Shown one piece after another: positions 56,735 to 64,000 of a stretch of 64,000 nt of DNA. The notes beneath the pieces were generated by a model. The model ran no database searches and was not told the DNA's origin. It saw only the letters and a list, made by a program, of their open reading frames with translations. The position numbers and the translations under genes were made by a program. This DNA comes from Burkholderia pseudomultivorans. GTDB lineage: Bacteria; Pseudomonadota; Gammaproteobacteria; Burkholderiales; Burkholderiaceae. How positions within the stretch are numbered: the first letter of the stretch is position 1; each line of letters begins with the position of its first letter. Where the stretch lies: positions 1 to 64,000 of the forward strand of contig NZ_CABVPP010000002.1 in the NCBI RefSeq assembly GCF_902499075.1, in the 5' to 3' direction.

Positions 56735-58081
56735 TTACGCGGGATCGGCCTCCACCGCTTCGACGCTTCGTTGCGCGTGCACCGGCTTGAGCGGACGCAT
56801 CAGGCCGACGGCGACCATCGCGATCAGGCCCGGCACCGCGATCGCCAGGAAATTCTGCTGAAGCGGCAGCGCCTGGCTGACCAGGAAGCCGATCACGATC
56901 GGCGCAAGAATGGCCCCGCTGCGCCCGACGCCGGACGCCCAGCCGATCCCGGTGGATTTGGCGGCCATCGGATAGAACTGCCCGGCGAACGCGTAGGTGA
57001 CGATCTGCGTGCCGATCGTCGATGCGCCGGCGAGGCCGACCAGCACGAACAGCACGGGCTCGGGCACCTTCACGCCCAGCAGGCTGATCGACACGGCCGC
57101 GAGCGCATACATCGCGACCAGCACGTGCTTCATGTTGAAGCGATCGGCCAGCCAGCCGCCGCTGATCGCGCCGATCATCGCGCCGAAATTCAGCACCAGC
57201 ACGAAGGTCAATGCCGAACCGAGGCTGTAGCCCGCGCTGGCCATCAGCTTCGTCAGCCACGAACTCAGCGCATAGACCATGAACAGGCACATGAAAAAGG
57301 CGACCCACAGCATTACCGTGCTGAAGCCGCGTCCGTCGGCAAACAGGCTTCGAATGCCCGGCGCGCCGCCCTTCTCCTGGCCCGCGATCGAGAAGCTGTC
57401 ACCGTCCTGCGGCCGATAGCCGGGCTCGATGCGCGACAGCACGTGCCGGACGGTATCGGTGCGCCCCTTGCGGATCAGGAAGCTCATCGACTCCGGCATA
57501 TAGGCGAGAATCGCGGGCACGAGCAGCACCGGCAGACCCGCCGCGATGAATACCGACTGCCAGCCGTAGCGGACAATCATCGCCTTGCCGACCAGCGCGG
57601 CCAGCATGCCGCCGACCGAGTAGCCGCTGAACATCAGCGTGACCAGCGTGCTGCGGATCCGCCGCGGCGAGAATTCGGTCATCTGCGCGACGACGTTGGG
57701 CATCACCCCGCCGATGCCGAGGCCGGCCAGAAAGCGCGCAATGCAGAATGTGACAGGCTCGTGGGCGACGCCCGCCGCCGCGGTAAAAATACTGAACAGC
57801 AGGATGCAGATCACGATCGCGCGCACGCGGCCGATGCGATCGGCGATCGTGCCCAGAAACACGGCGCCCAGCATCATCCCGAACAGCGCCGAGCTGACCA
57901 TCAGCCCCGCGCCGGTCGGACCGACCTTCATCTCGGCCATGATCGAAGGCAGCGCGATGCCGACCACCGCGAGGTCATAGCCGTCGAAGATGATGATCAG
58001 CGCGCACCAGAACAGGATGCCGGCATGAAAGCGGCCAAACCGCGCGTCGTCGGACAATTTGCATACGTCGATATTTCGCAT
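56735..58081 (-). CDS. MFS transporter, aromatic acid:H+ symporter (AAHS) family
   Basis: 448 residues from the ATG at 58081, with AAAGGAG upstream. Twelve transmembrane segments. The N-terminal signature FHAGILFWCALIIIFDGYDLAVVGIALPSIM contains the DGYD motif of TM1 in AAHS proteins such as PcaK and BenK. The loop 2-3 motif GTIADRIGRVRAIV and GGWLADRFNMKHVLVAMY (loop 8-9) follow. The expected substrates are benzoate-like acids. It lies 197 bases downstream of a porin gene on the same strand. No aromatic catabolic genes are adjacent. Confidence 0.92.
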   Translation of the reverse strand: MRNIDVCKLSDDARFGRFHAGILFWCALIIIFDGYDLAVVGIALPSIMAEMKVGPTGAGLMVSSALFGMMLGAVFLGTIADRIGRVRAIVICILLFSIFTAAAGVAHEPVTFCIARFLAGLGIGGVMPNVVAQMTEFSPRRIRSTLVTLMFSGYSVGGMLAALVGKAMIVRYGWQSVFIAAGLPVLLVPAILAYMPESMSFLIRKGRTDTVRHVLSRIEPGYRPQDGDSFSIAGQEKGGAPGIRSLFADGRGFSTVMLWVAFFMCLFMVYALSSWLTKLMASAGYSLGSALTFVLVLNFGAMIGAISGGWLADRFNMKHVLVAMYALAAVSISLLGVKVPEPVLFVLVGLAGASTIGTQIVTYAFAGQFYPMAAKSTGIGWASGVGRSGAILAPIVIGFLVSQALPLQQNFLAIAVPGLIAMVAVGLMRPLKPVHAQRSVEAVEADPA

Positions 58082-58278
58082 TGGGGTCTCCTTTAACCTG
58101 AGGTCCTCGTGCCGAATGCGACGATCCGGCACGCGTCCAGTTGTCTGCTGCTTGTTTTTATGTGCCTCCGTCACGCTCGTGCGGGGCTGCGCCGGCTTCG
58201 CCGGATCGCCGTTTCGCTACTGTCGACGCACCCGGGCCTCCCGGCAGAACGCGAGCCCGCACCCGTCCCGCATCGCGT

Positions 58279-59412
58279 TCAGAACATGTGCCGGATGCCC
58301 GCCATCACGCCGAGTTGACCGACGCCTGCGGCGGGAGTCGTGCCGCCACCGCCGGAACTCAGGCTGTAACGGGCCTGGGCGCTGTTCCACAAATACGAGC
58401 CCTGCAGATACACGGCGGTGGCCTTCGACAGGAAATAGGTGCCGCGCAGCGTCGTCATCGTCGCGCGCGTGTTCTGCTCGCGATTGACGATCCGGAAGGC
58501 CTCGCCGTCGAGCACGGCGGCTGGCGTGATTTGATACGCCGCGCCCACGAAGAACAGGTTCGACCGCACATCGGGCACCGTCGGCGACACCGTCTCGACA
58601 TGACGTCCGACCCAGCCGGCGCCCAGCTTGACCGGCCCGATATTCCCGTACCCGCTGACCTGCATGCGGATGTCCTTGTCGCCCTCGTTGGTCAGCGCGA
58701 ACGGCGTGACACCGTTGAAAAAGTTCGCGGCCGCGCCCGCGCCGCCGCGCTGTTCGTCGTAAGCGGCCGACACGCCGAATGCCTGCGTGTCGTACTTGAT
58801 CATCGCGCTCCACTGGCGGCACTGCGTGAAATGCCCCGCGACCGAACCCGCGCAGGTGCCCTGCCCGGGCGAATTGCCGGTGCCCGCGGAATCCCGGCCG
58901 AACGAATACATCGCGCCGAGCGTCAAGCCGCGAAAGGTGCCCATGTACGCGATCGCATTGTCGCTGCGGGCATTCGGAATATACGCATCGAGCGATGCGC
59001 TGCCATAGATGTCCGGGCCCAGGATGTCCGACTCCGTGAGCCCCCAGAACGTCATCGAGTACTGGCGCCCGAACGACAGCTTGCCCCACGGTCCTTGCAG
59101 CCCGACCCATGCCTGACGGCCGAACAGCCTGCCGCCCTGCCCGAGGTCGCCGCCGCGCGGATTGAAGCCGCTTTCGAGCTGAAACACCGTCTTCAATCCG
59201 CCGCCGAGATCCTCGCTGCCGCGCAATCCCCAGCGCGACGGCACTTCGCCGGTGATGCCCGGCATGCGGACCAGCCTGTCGCCTGCCGCATTCGCGTGCG
59301 TCACATACTCGATACCCGTGTCGATCACGCCGTACAACGCCACACTGCTTTGCGCGAACGCGGGCACGCTCAGCAAGCCCAGTCCGCCAACCATCCACTT
59401 CGCAAGCTTCAT
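58279..59412 (-). CDS. Gram-negative trimeric porin
   Basis: 377 residues from the ATG at 59412 with GGAG 9 bases upstream. The signal peptide is MKLAKWMVGGLGLLSVPAFA, then QSSVALYGVIDTGIEYVTHA, the standard Burkholderia porin opening. Typical lines are SRWGLRGSEDLGGGLKTVFQLESGF, RLFGRQAWVGLQGPWGKLSFGRQ and the C-terminal GVMAGIRHMF, with Phe last as the outer-membrane assembly signal. It forms a 16-strand channel. With the AAHS transporter just downstream it may serve uptake of aromatic acids. A dyad at 59481-59499 may bind a regulator. Confidence 0.93.
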   Translation of the reverse strand: MKLAKWMVGGLGLLSVPAFAQSSVALYGVIDTGIEYVTHANAAGDRLVRMPGITGEVPSRWGLRGSEDLGGGLKTVFQLESGFNPRGGDLGQGGRLFGRQAWVGLQGPWGKLSFGRQYSMTFWGLTESDILGPDIYGSASLDAYIPNARSDNAIAYMGTFRGLTLGAMYSFGRDSAGTGNSPGQGTCAGSVAGHFTQCRQWSAMIKYDTQAFGVSAAYDEQRGGAGAAANFFNGVTPFALTNEGDKDIRMQVSGYGNIGPVKLGAGWVGRHVETVSPTVPDVRSNLFFVGAAYQITPAAVLDGEAFRIVNREQNTRATMTTLRGTYFLSKATAVYLQGSYLWNSAQARYSLSSGGGGTTPAAGVGQLGVMAGIRHMF

Positions 59413-59480
59413 CGGTCTCCACTCCATGTTGAAATTGTTCTGTTTCTTTCGGATATTGCGCACACATGAAAAGCAGACCT

Positions 59481-59499
59481 AATCATTGTCCGTATGATT
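59481..59499. promoter_or_regulatory. Candidate operator upstream of the porin gene
   Basis: AATCAT (59481-59486), seven bases, ATGATT (59494-59499): a perfect 6-base dyad centred about 78 bases before the porin ATG. It is a plausible regulator-binding site; the regulator family cannot be named. Confidence 0.4.
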
Positions 59500-59712
59500 G
59501 GGTCGGGGTTCATGTCGTTTGCGCGGCTTGCCGAGGCGACGACGCAATATACGAAGTCGCGCGCGGCCGGATAACGCCGCCCGCGCACGACTCATCGAAA
59601 GTTAAAGTAAAGCGGTGCGGCCGTCCAATACCGACGCGATCTGCATTCATACCCGACAGGCATCAGCGTAGGCTGCCTGCGGCGTGCCAGTTGGGCCGGA
59701 ACCGTATCGGGG

Positions 59713-59790
59713 ATGGCTGCGCCCAATCAATTCGCGATCCTGAATACAATCGCCAACGCAACGCCTACCAAGATCACGCTCTTCGACTAG
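59713..59790 (+). CDS. Very short ORF, possible small protein or gene remnant
   Basis: 25 codons from ATG to TAG, reading MAAPNQFAILNTIANATPTK and ending ITLFD. The composition (Asn, Thr, Ile; little Arg or Ala) differs from random frames in this GC-rich DNA, which are usually Arg/Ala-rich. A GGGG precedes the ATG. It could be a small protein or the decayed start of a lost gene. Expression is unproven. Confidence 0.25.
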   Translation: MAAPNQFAILNTIANATPTKITLFD

Positions 59791-59860
59791 CGCCGCGCAG
59801 GCGGCTTCCTCCGCTCCGCGGTCACGCGCCCGCAAGCGGGCGCAGCCGGAAACACAAATG

Positions 59861-59884
59861 AAAAAGCCCGCACGAGGCGGGCTT
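59861..59884 (-). terminator. Rho-independent terminator after the tRNA pair
   Basis: AAGCCCGC (59864-59871) pairs with GCGGGCTT (59877-59884). On minus TTTTT follows (A's at 59861-59865). It lies 12 bases beyond the tRNA-Asp 3' end. Confidence 0.9.
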
Positions 59885-59895
59885 CTTCATTTGTT

Positions 59896-59972
59896 TGGCG
59901 GAGCGGACGGGACTCGAACCCGCGACCCCCGGCGTGACAGGCCGGTATTCTAACCGACTGAACTACCGCTCC
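59896..59972 (-). tRNA. tRNA-Asp (anticodon GTC)
   Basis: 77 bases on minus including an encoded CCA. The acceptor stem is GGAGCGG/CCGCTCC, the anticodon loop CTGTCAC and the T-arm GGGTTCGAGTCCC. It is read after tRNA-Val with a 23-base spacer. Confidence 0.98.
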
Positions 59973-59995
59973 TTGGTCTTGCCGAATCGCGAAAC

Positions 59996-60071
59996 TGGTG
60001 GGTGCTGAGGGGATCGAACCCCCGACCTACGCCTTGTAAGGGCGCCGCTCTACCAGCTGAGCTAAGCACCC
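59996..60071 (-). tRNA. tRNA-Val (anticodon TAC)
   Basis: 76 bases on minus including CCA. The acceptor stem is GGGTGCT/AGCACCC, the D-arm GCTCAGCTGGTAGAGC and the anticodon loop CTTACAA. It is followed by tRNA-Asp on the same transcript. A TAGAAT at 60131-60136 (minus) is a possible -10, 60 bases upstream, without a good -35. Confidence 0.98.
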
Positions 60072-60213
60072 GTTTCCGATTCGATCTGGCTGCGATCTGC
60101 GTTTCCGCATCAACAACCAGCGAGCCTGCGATTCTAATTCATCCCCGAATACTTTACTAGCCCCGAGCACGATTTTTTTCACAAGCCTACGCGCACGATC
60201 CCGACGACGCCGA

Positions 60214-60243
60214 TAAAAAAACCCGCGACACATGCCGCGGGTT
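60214..60243 (-). terminator. Rho-independent terminator of lon
   Basis: AACCCGCG (60220-60227) pairs with CGCGGGTT (60236-60243), loop ACACATGC on plus. On minus it is followed by a run of seven T (A's at 60214-60220). It is 32 bases beyond the lon stop. Confidence 0.9.
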
Positions 60244-60275
60244 TTCGTGAACCACCGTCAGAACGGCGTTCGGGT

Positions 60276-62699
60276 TCAGTGCTTGACGACTTCCGTCGAG
60301 CCGGCATCCTTCGCCGCATCGGCAACCGGTGCCGCAGCCTTCGCCTCTTCTTCCGGCGGCAGCGGCGTCGGCGAACGTTCGAGCGCGAGCTCCAGCACCT
60401 TGTCGATCCAGCGGACCGGCACGATCTCGATCGCGTTCTTCACGTTGTCCGGAATCTCGGCGAGATCCTTCACGTTCTCTTCCGGGATCAGCACCAGCTT
60501 GATGCCGCCGCGATGCGCCGCGAGCAGCTTCTCCTTCAGCCCGCCGATCGGCAGCACTTCGCCACGCAGCGTGATTTCGCCCGTCATCGCGACGTCGGCA
60601 CGCACCGGGATACCGGTCAGCACCGACACCAGCGCGGTCGTCATCGCGCCGCCGGCGGACGGACCGTCCTTCGGCGTCGCACCTTCCGGCACGTGGATGT
60701 GAATGTCCTGCTTCTCGAACGCTTCGTCCTTGATGCCCAGACGTCGCGAACGCGAACGCACGACCGAACGCGCCGCCTCGACCGACTCCTTCATCACGTC
60801 GCCGAGCGAACCGGTGCGAATCACGTTGCCCTTGCCCGGCATCACTGCGGCCTCGATCGTCAGCAGGTCGCCGCCGACTTCCGTCCACGCGAGGCCCGTC
60901 ACCTGACCGACCTGGTTTTCCTTCGCCGCGAGGCCGAAGTCGTACTTGCGCACGCCGAGGAACGTATCGAGGTTTTCACCATCGACCTTGATCGCGCCCG
61001 ATGCCTTCTTCAGCAGCAGCATCTTCACGACCTTGCGGCAGATCTTCGACACTTCCCGCTCGAGCGAACGCACACCGGCTTCGCGCGTGTAGTAGCGGAT
61101 GATGTCGCGGATCGCCTGCTCGGTGACCTCGATCTCGCCGTCCTTCAGGCCGTTGTTCTTCTTCTGCTTCGGCAGCAGGTAACGCTGCGCGATGCTGACC
61201 TTCTCGTCTTCCGTGTAGCCCGACAGACGAATCACTTCCATCCGGTCGAGCAGCGGCGGCGGGATGTTCAGCGAGTTCGACGTCGCGACGAACATCACGT
61301 CCGACAGATCGAAGTCGACTTCGATGTAGTGGTCGGCAAACGTGTGGTTCTGTTCCGGATCGAGCACTTCGAGCAGCGCCGACGACGGATCGCCGCGGAA
61401 ATCCATCCCCATCTTGTCGACTTCGTCGAGCAGGAAGAGCGGATTGCGCACGCCGACCTTCGCGAGGCTTTGCAGGATCTTGCCCGGCATCGAGCCGATA
61501 TACGTGCGGCGGTGGCCGCGGATCTCGGCTTCGTCACGCACGCCGCCGAGCGCCATCCGCACGAACTTGCGGTTCGTCGCACGGGCGATCGACTGGCCGA
61601 GCGAGGTCTTGCCGACGCCCGGAGGCCCGACGAGGCACAGGATCGGCGCCTTGACCTTGTCGACGCGCTGTTGCACCGCGAGATACTCGAGGATCCGTTC
61701 CTTGACCTTCTCGAGGCCGTAGTGATCCTCGTCGAGCACCTGCTCGGCGTTCGACAGGTCGTTGTTGACCTTGCTCTTCTTGCGCCACGGCAGGCCGATC
61801 AGCGTGTCGATGTAGTTGCGCACGACGGTCGCTTCCGCGGACATCGGCGACATCAGCTTCAGCTTCTTCAGCTCGGCGTCAGCCTTCTTCTTGGCTTCCT
61901 TCGGCATGCGCGCGGCGTTGATGCGCTTCTCGAGTTCCTCGAGATCCGCGCCTTCCTCGCCTTCGCCCAGTTCCTTCTGGATCGCCTTGACCTGCTCGTT
62001 CAGGTAGTACTCGCGCTGGCTCTTTTCCATCTGGCGCTTCACGCGCCCGCGGATGCGCTTTTCGACCTGCAGGATGTCGATCTCGGCTTCGAGCTGCGCG
62101 AGCAGGTGCTCGAGACGCTCGATGACCGGGAACATCTCGAGGATGTGCTGCTTCTGGTCGAGCTTCAGCGGCAGGCGCTCGGCGATCATGTCGGCGAGAC
62201 GGCCCGCTTCATCGATGCCCGACAGCGACGTGAGAATCTCCGGCGGGATCTTCTTGTTCAGCTTCACGTACTGGTCGAACTGCGACACGATCGCGCGACG
62301 CAGCGCTTCCGTTTCGGCGCTGTCCGCGTGATCGGGCTCGAGCGGCATCACTTCGCTGGAGAACTGCGTCTCCTGCTCTTCGATCGACAACGCCTTCGCG
62401 CGCTGCAGGCCCTCGACGAGCACCTTCACGGTGCCGTCCGGCAGCTTCAGCATCTGCAGGATGTTGGCGATACAACCGACCTCGTACATGTCCTTTTCGG
62501 TCGGTTCGTCCTTGGCCGCGGTTTTCTGGGCGACCAGCATGATGTGCTTGCCGCCTTCCATCGCTGCTTCGAGGGCCTTGATCGATTTCGGCCGGCCCAC
62601 GAAGAGCGGAATCACCATGTGCGGGAAAACGACGACGTCCCGCAGCGGCAGCAGCGGGAGCGTGATGCGTTCCGGCGGGAGAAGTTGGGTGCCTGACAT
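60276..62699 (-). CDS. lon: ATP-dependent protease Lon
   Basis: 807 residues. The N-terminal LON domain (about 10-205) opens [25 protein letters not shown]. The coiled linker includes [19 protein letters not shown]. In the AAA+ module, Walker A is [15 protein letters not shown] (near 358), Walker [13 protein letters not shown] and sensor region [13 protein letters not shown]. The protease domain has the catalytic dyad Ser in [17 protein letters not shown] (near 680) and Lys in [17 protein letters not shown] (near 723). It degrades misfolded and regulatory proteins. Downstream of clpX with a terminator between, so it is transcribed separately. No sigma-32 promoter was recognised. Confidence 0.98.
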   Translation of the reverse strand: MSGTQLLPPERITLPLLPLRDVVVFPHMVIPLFVGRPKSIKALEAAMEGGKHIMLVAQKTAAKDEPTEKDMYEVGCIANILQMLKLPDGTVKVLVEGLQRAKALSIEEQETQFSSEVMPLEPDHADSAETEALRRAIVSQFDQYVKLNKKIPPEILTSLSGIDEAGRLADMIAERLPLKLDQKQHILEMFPVIERLEHLLAQLEAEIDILQVEKRIRGRVKRQMEKSQREYYLNEQVKAIQKELGEGEEGADLEELEKRINAARMPKEAKKKADAELKKLKLMSPMSAEATVVRNYIDTLIGLPWRKKSKVNNDLSNAEQVLDEDHYGLEKVKERILEYLAVQQRVDKVKAPILCLVGPPGVGKTSLGQSIARATNRKFVRMALGGVRDEAEIRGHRRTYIGSMPGKILQSLAKVGVRNPLFLLDEVDKMGMDFRGDPSSALLEVLDPEQNHTFADHYIEVDFDLSDVMFVATSNSLNIPPPLLDRMEVIRLSGYTEDEKVSIAQRYLLPKQKKNNGLKDGEIEVTEQAIRDIIRYYTREAGVRSLEREVSKICRKVVKMLLLKKASGAIKVDGENLDTFLGVRKYDFGLAAKENQVGQVTGLAWTEVGGDLLTIEAAVMPGKGNVIRTGSLGDVMKESVEAARSVVRSRSRRLGIKDEAFEKQDIHIHVPEGATPKDGPSAGGAMTTALVSVLTGIPVRADVAMTGEITLRGEVLPIGGLKEKLLAAHRGGIKLVLIPEENVKDLAEIPDNVKNAIEIVPVRWIDKVLELALERSPTPLPPEEEAKAAAPVADAAKDAGSTEVVKH

Positions 62700-62835
62700 T
62701 TCATTTCCCCATGAGTGGAATCAATTGTTCGGTAATTGAGGCCGCCACAACGAATTGCAAGCCTTCAAGTGCGGGAAATATTCGGTAAGAAAGTAACCAC
62801 CGCGTGTCGAGTCAGAGTTACCCACAAGATAAACG

Positions 62836-62873
62836 AAAAAAAGCCGCCCACGGTCTCATGAACGGCCTTTTTC
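62836..62873 (-). terminator. Probable terminator of clpX
   Basis: AAAG-CCG and CGG-C-CTTT, with one bulge, close an 18-base interior that can form further pairs. On minus a run of T follows (A's 62836-62842). It lies 24 bases beyond the clpX stop. Confidence 0.65.
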
Positions 62874-62896
62874 GCTGAACATCGTCGGCAAGCCGG

Positions 62897-64000
<1,104 letters not shown>

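Larger units (their letters stand above)
59413..59860. other. Intergenic region upstream of the porin
   Basis: 448 bases between the porin start and the tRNA terminator. It holds the porin promoter region, a dyad at 59481-59499 and one very short ORF at 59713-59790. A weak hairpin GCCGC-GCAG-GCGGC follows at 59792-59805. No established gene is seen; the longer open frame across 59466-59861 has no protein-like features. Confidence 0.6.

Noticed and set aside
59466-59861. 131-codon plus-strand frame between the porin and the tRNAs.
   Set aside because: No ribosome-binding site, Arg/Cys-rich random composition, and it runs into the tRNA terminator.
59896-60071. tRNA-Asp/tRNA-Val pair as an integration site of a genomic island.
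   Set aside because: No integrase gene and no obvious repeat of a tRNA 3' end was seen elsewhere in the window. Flanks are backbone genes (porin, lon).

Overview
The window is high-GC DNA (roughly two thirds G+C by eye) with the gene content and order of a Burkholderia chromosome, most likely of the Burkholderia cepacia complex. Pointers are clpX-lon next to a tRNA pair, a ygfZ<>mltG-tmk-holB-tatD block, a Burkholderia-type trimeric porin, many LysR regulators and very strong GC3 codon bias. Both edges cut genes: an anti-sigma factor at the left and clpX at the right. No prophage, insertion sequence, CRISPR array or toxin-antitoxin cassette is visible. Almost everything is ordinary chromosomal backbone.

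Layout. 0-1 kb: ECF sigma factor overlapping an anti-sigma factor that carries a hexanucleotide (Gln-Pro) repeat. 1.1-5.9 kb: LysR regulator divergent from gcl-hyi-glxR, which turns glyoxylate into D-glycerate. 6-10 kb: potassium-binding LysM protein, asparaginase, PsiF-like protein, a small membrane protein and a SYLF lipoprotein. 10-16 kb (minus): glycosyltransferase, RecF-like ATPase, MscS channel, Rap1a-like protein, ankyrin protein. 15.2-18.8 kb (minus): tatD, holB, tmk, mltG, divergent from ygfZ and an NRDE protein. 20.8-24 kb (minus): GNAT, esterase, thioesterase, Dabb protein, isochorismatase-fold hydrolase.

24.0-26.8 kb: an unusually AT-rich intergenic stretch with a promoter and a multi-helix, terminator-like RNA element, followed by a large lipoprotein of the six-hairpin glycosidase type. 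This is the least explained part of the window. 26.8-32 kb: MDR oxidoreductase with divergent LysR, a SUMF1-type secreted protein coupled to a small membrane protein, and a diguanylate cyclase.

32-38 kb (minus): a fatty-acid oxidation locus (thiolase, nicotinamidase, FadB-type bifunctional enzyme, acyl-CoA ligase). 38-42 kb (plus): selO, msrB, yciB, bolA, parvulin. 42-48 kb (minus): acyltransferase, GNAT, purL. 48-53 kb (plus): FAD amino-acid oxidase, NAD(P)HX repair enzyme, pgi. 53-56.5 kb: ABC ATPase divergent from tesA, and ppiD. 56.7-59.4 kb (minus): aromatic-acid MFS transporter and porin. 59.9-64 kb (minus): tRNA-Asp, tRNA-Val, lon, clpX.

No single large undescribed system was found. 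The best candidates for something new are the structured RNA/leader at 24.35-24.50 kb with its glycosidase-like lipoprotein, an orphan minus-strand terminator upstream of the LysM gene that hints at a small RNA, a nicotinamidase inside the beta-oxidation operon, and a pair of periplasmic proteins of immunity-like families without an adjacent effector. Start codons were chosen from ribosome-binding sites and family alignment by eye. No database searches were possible.
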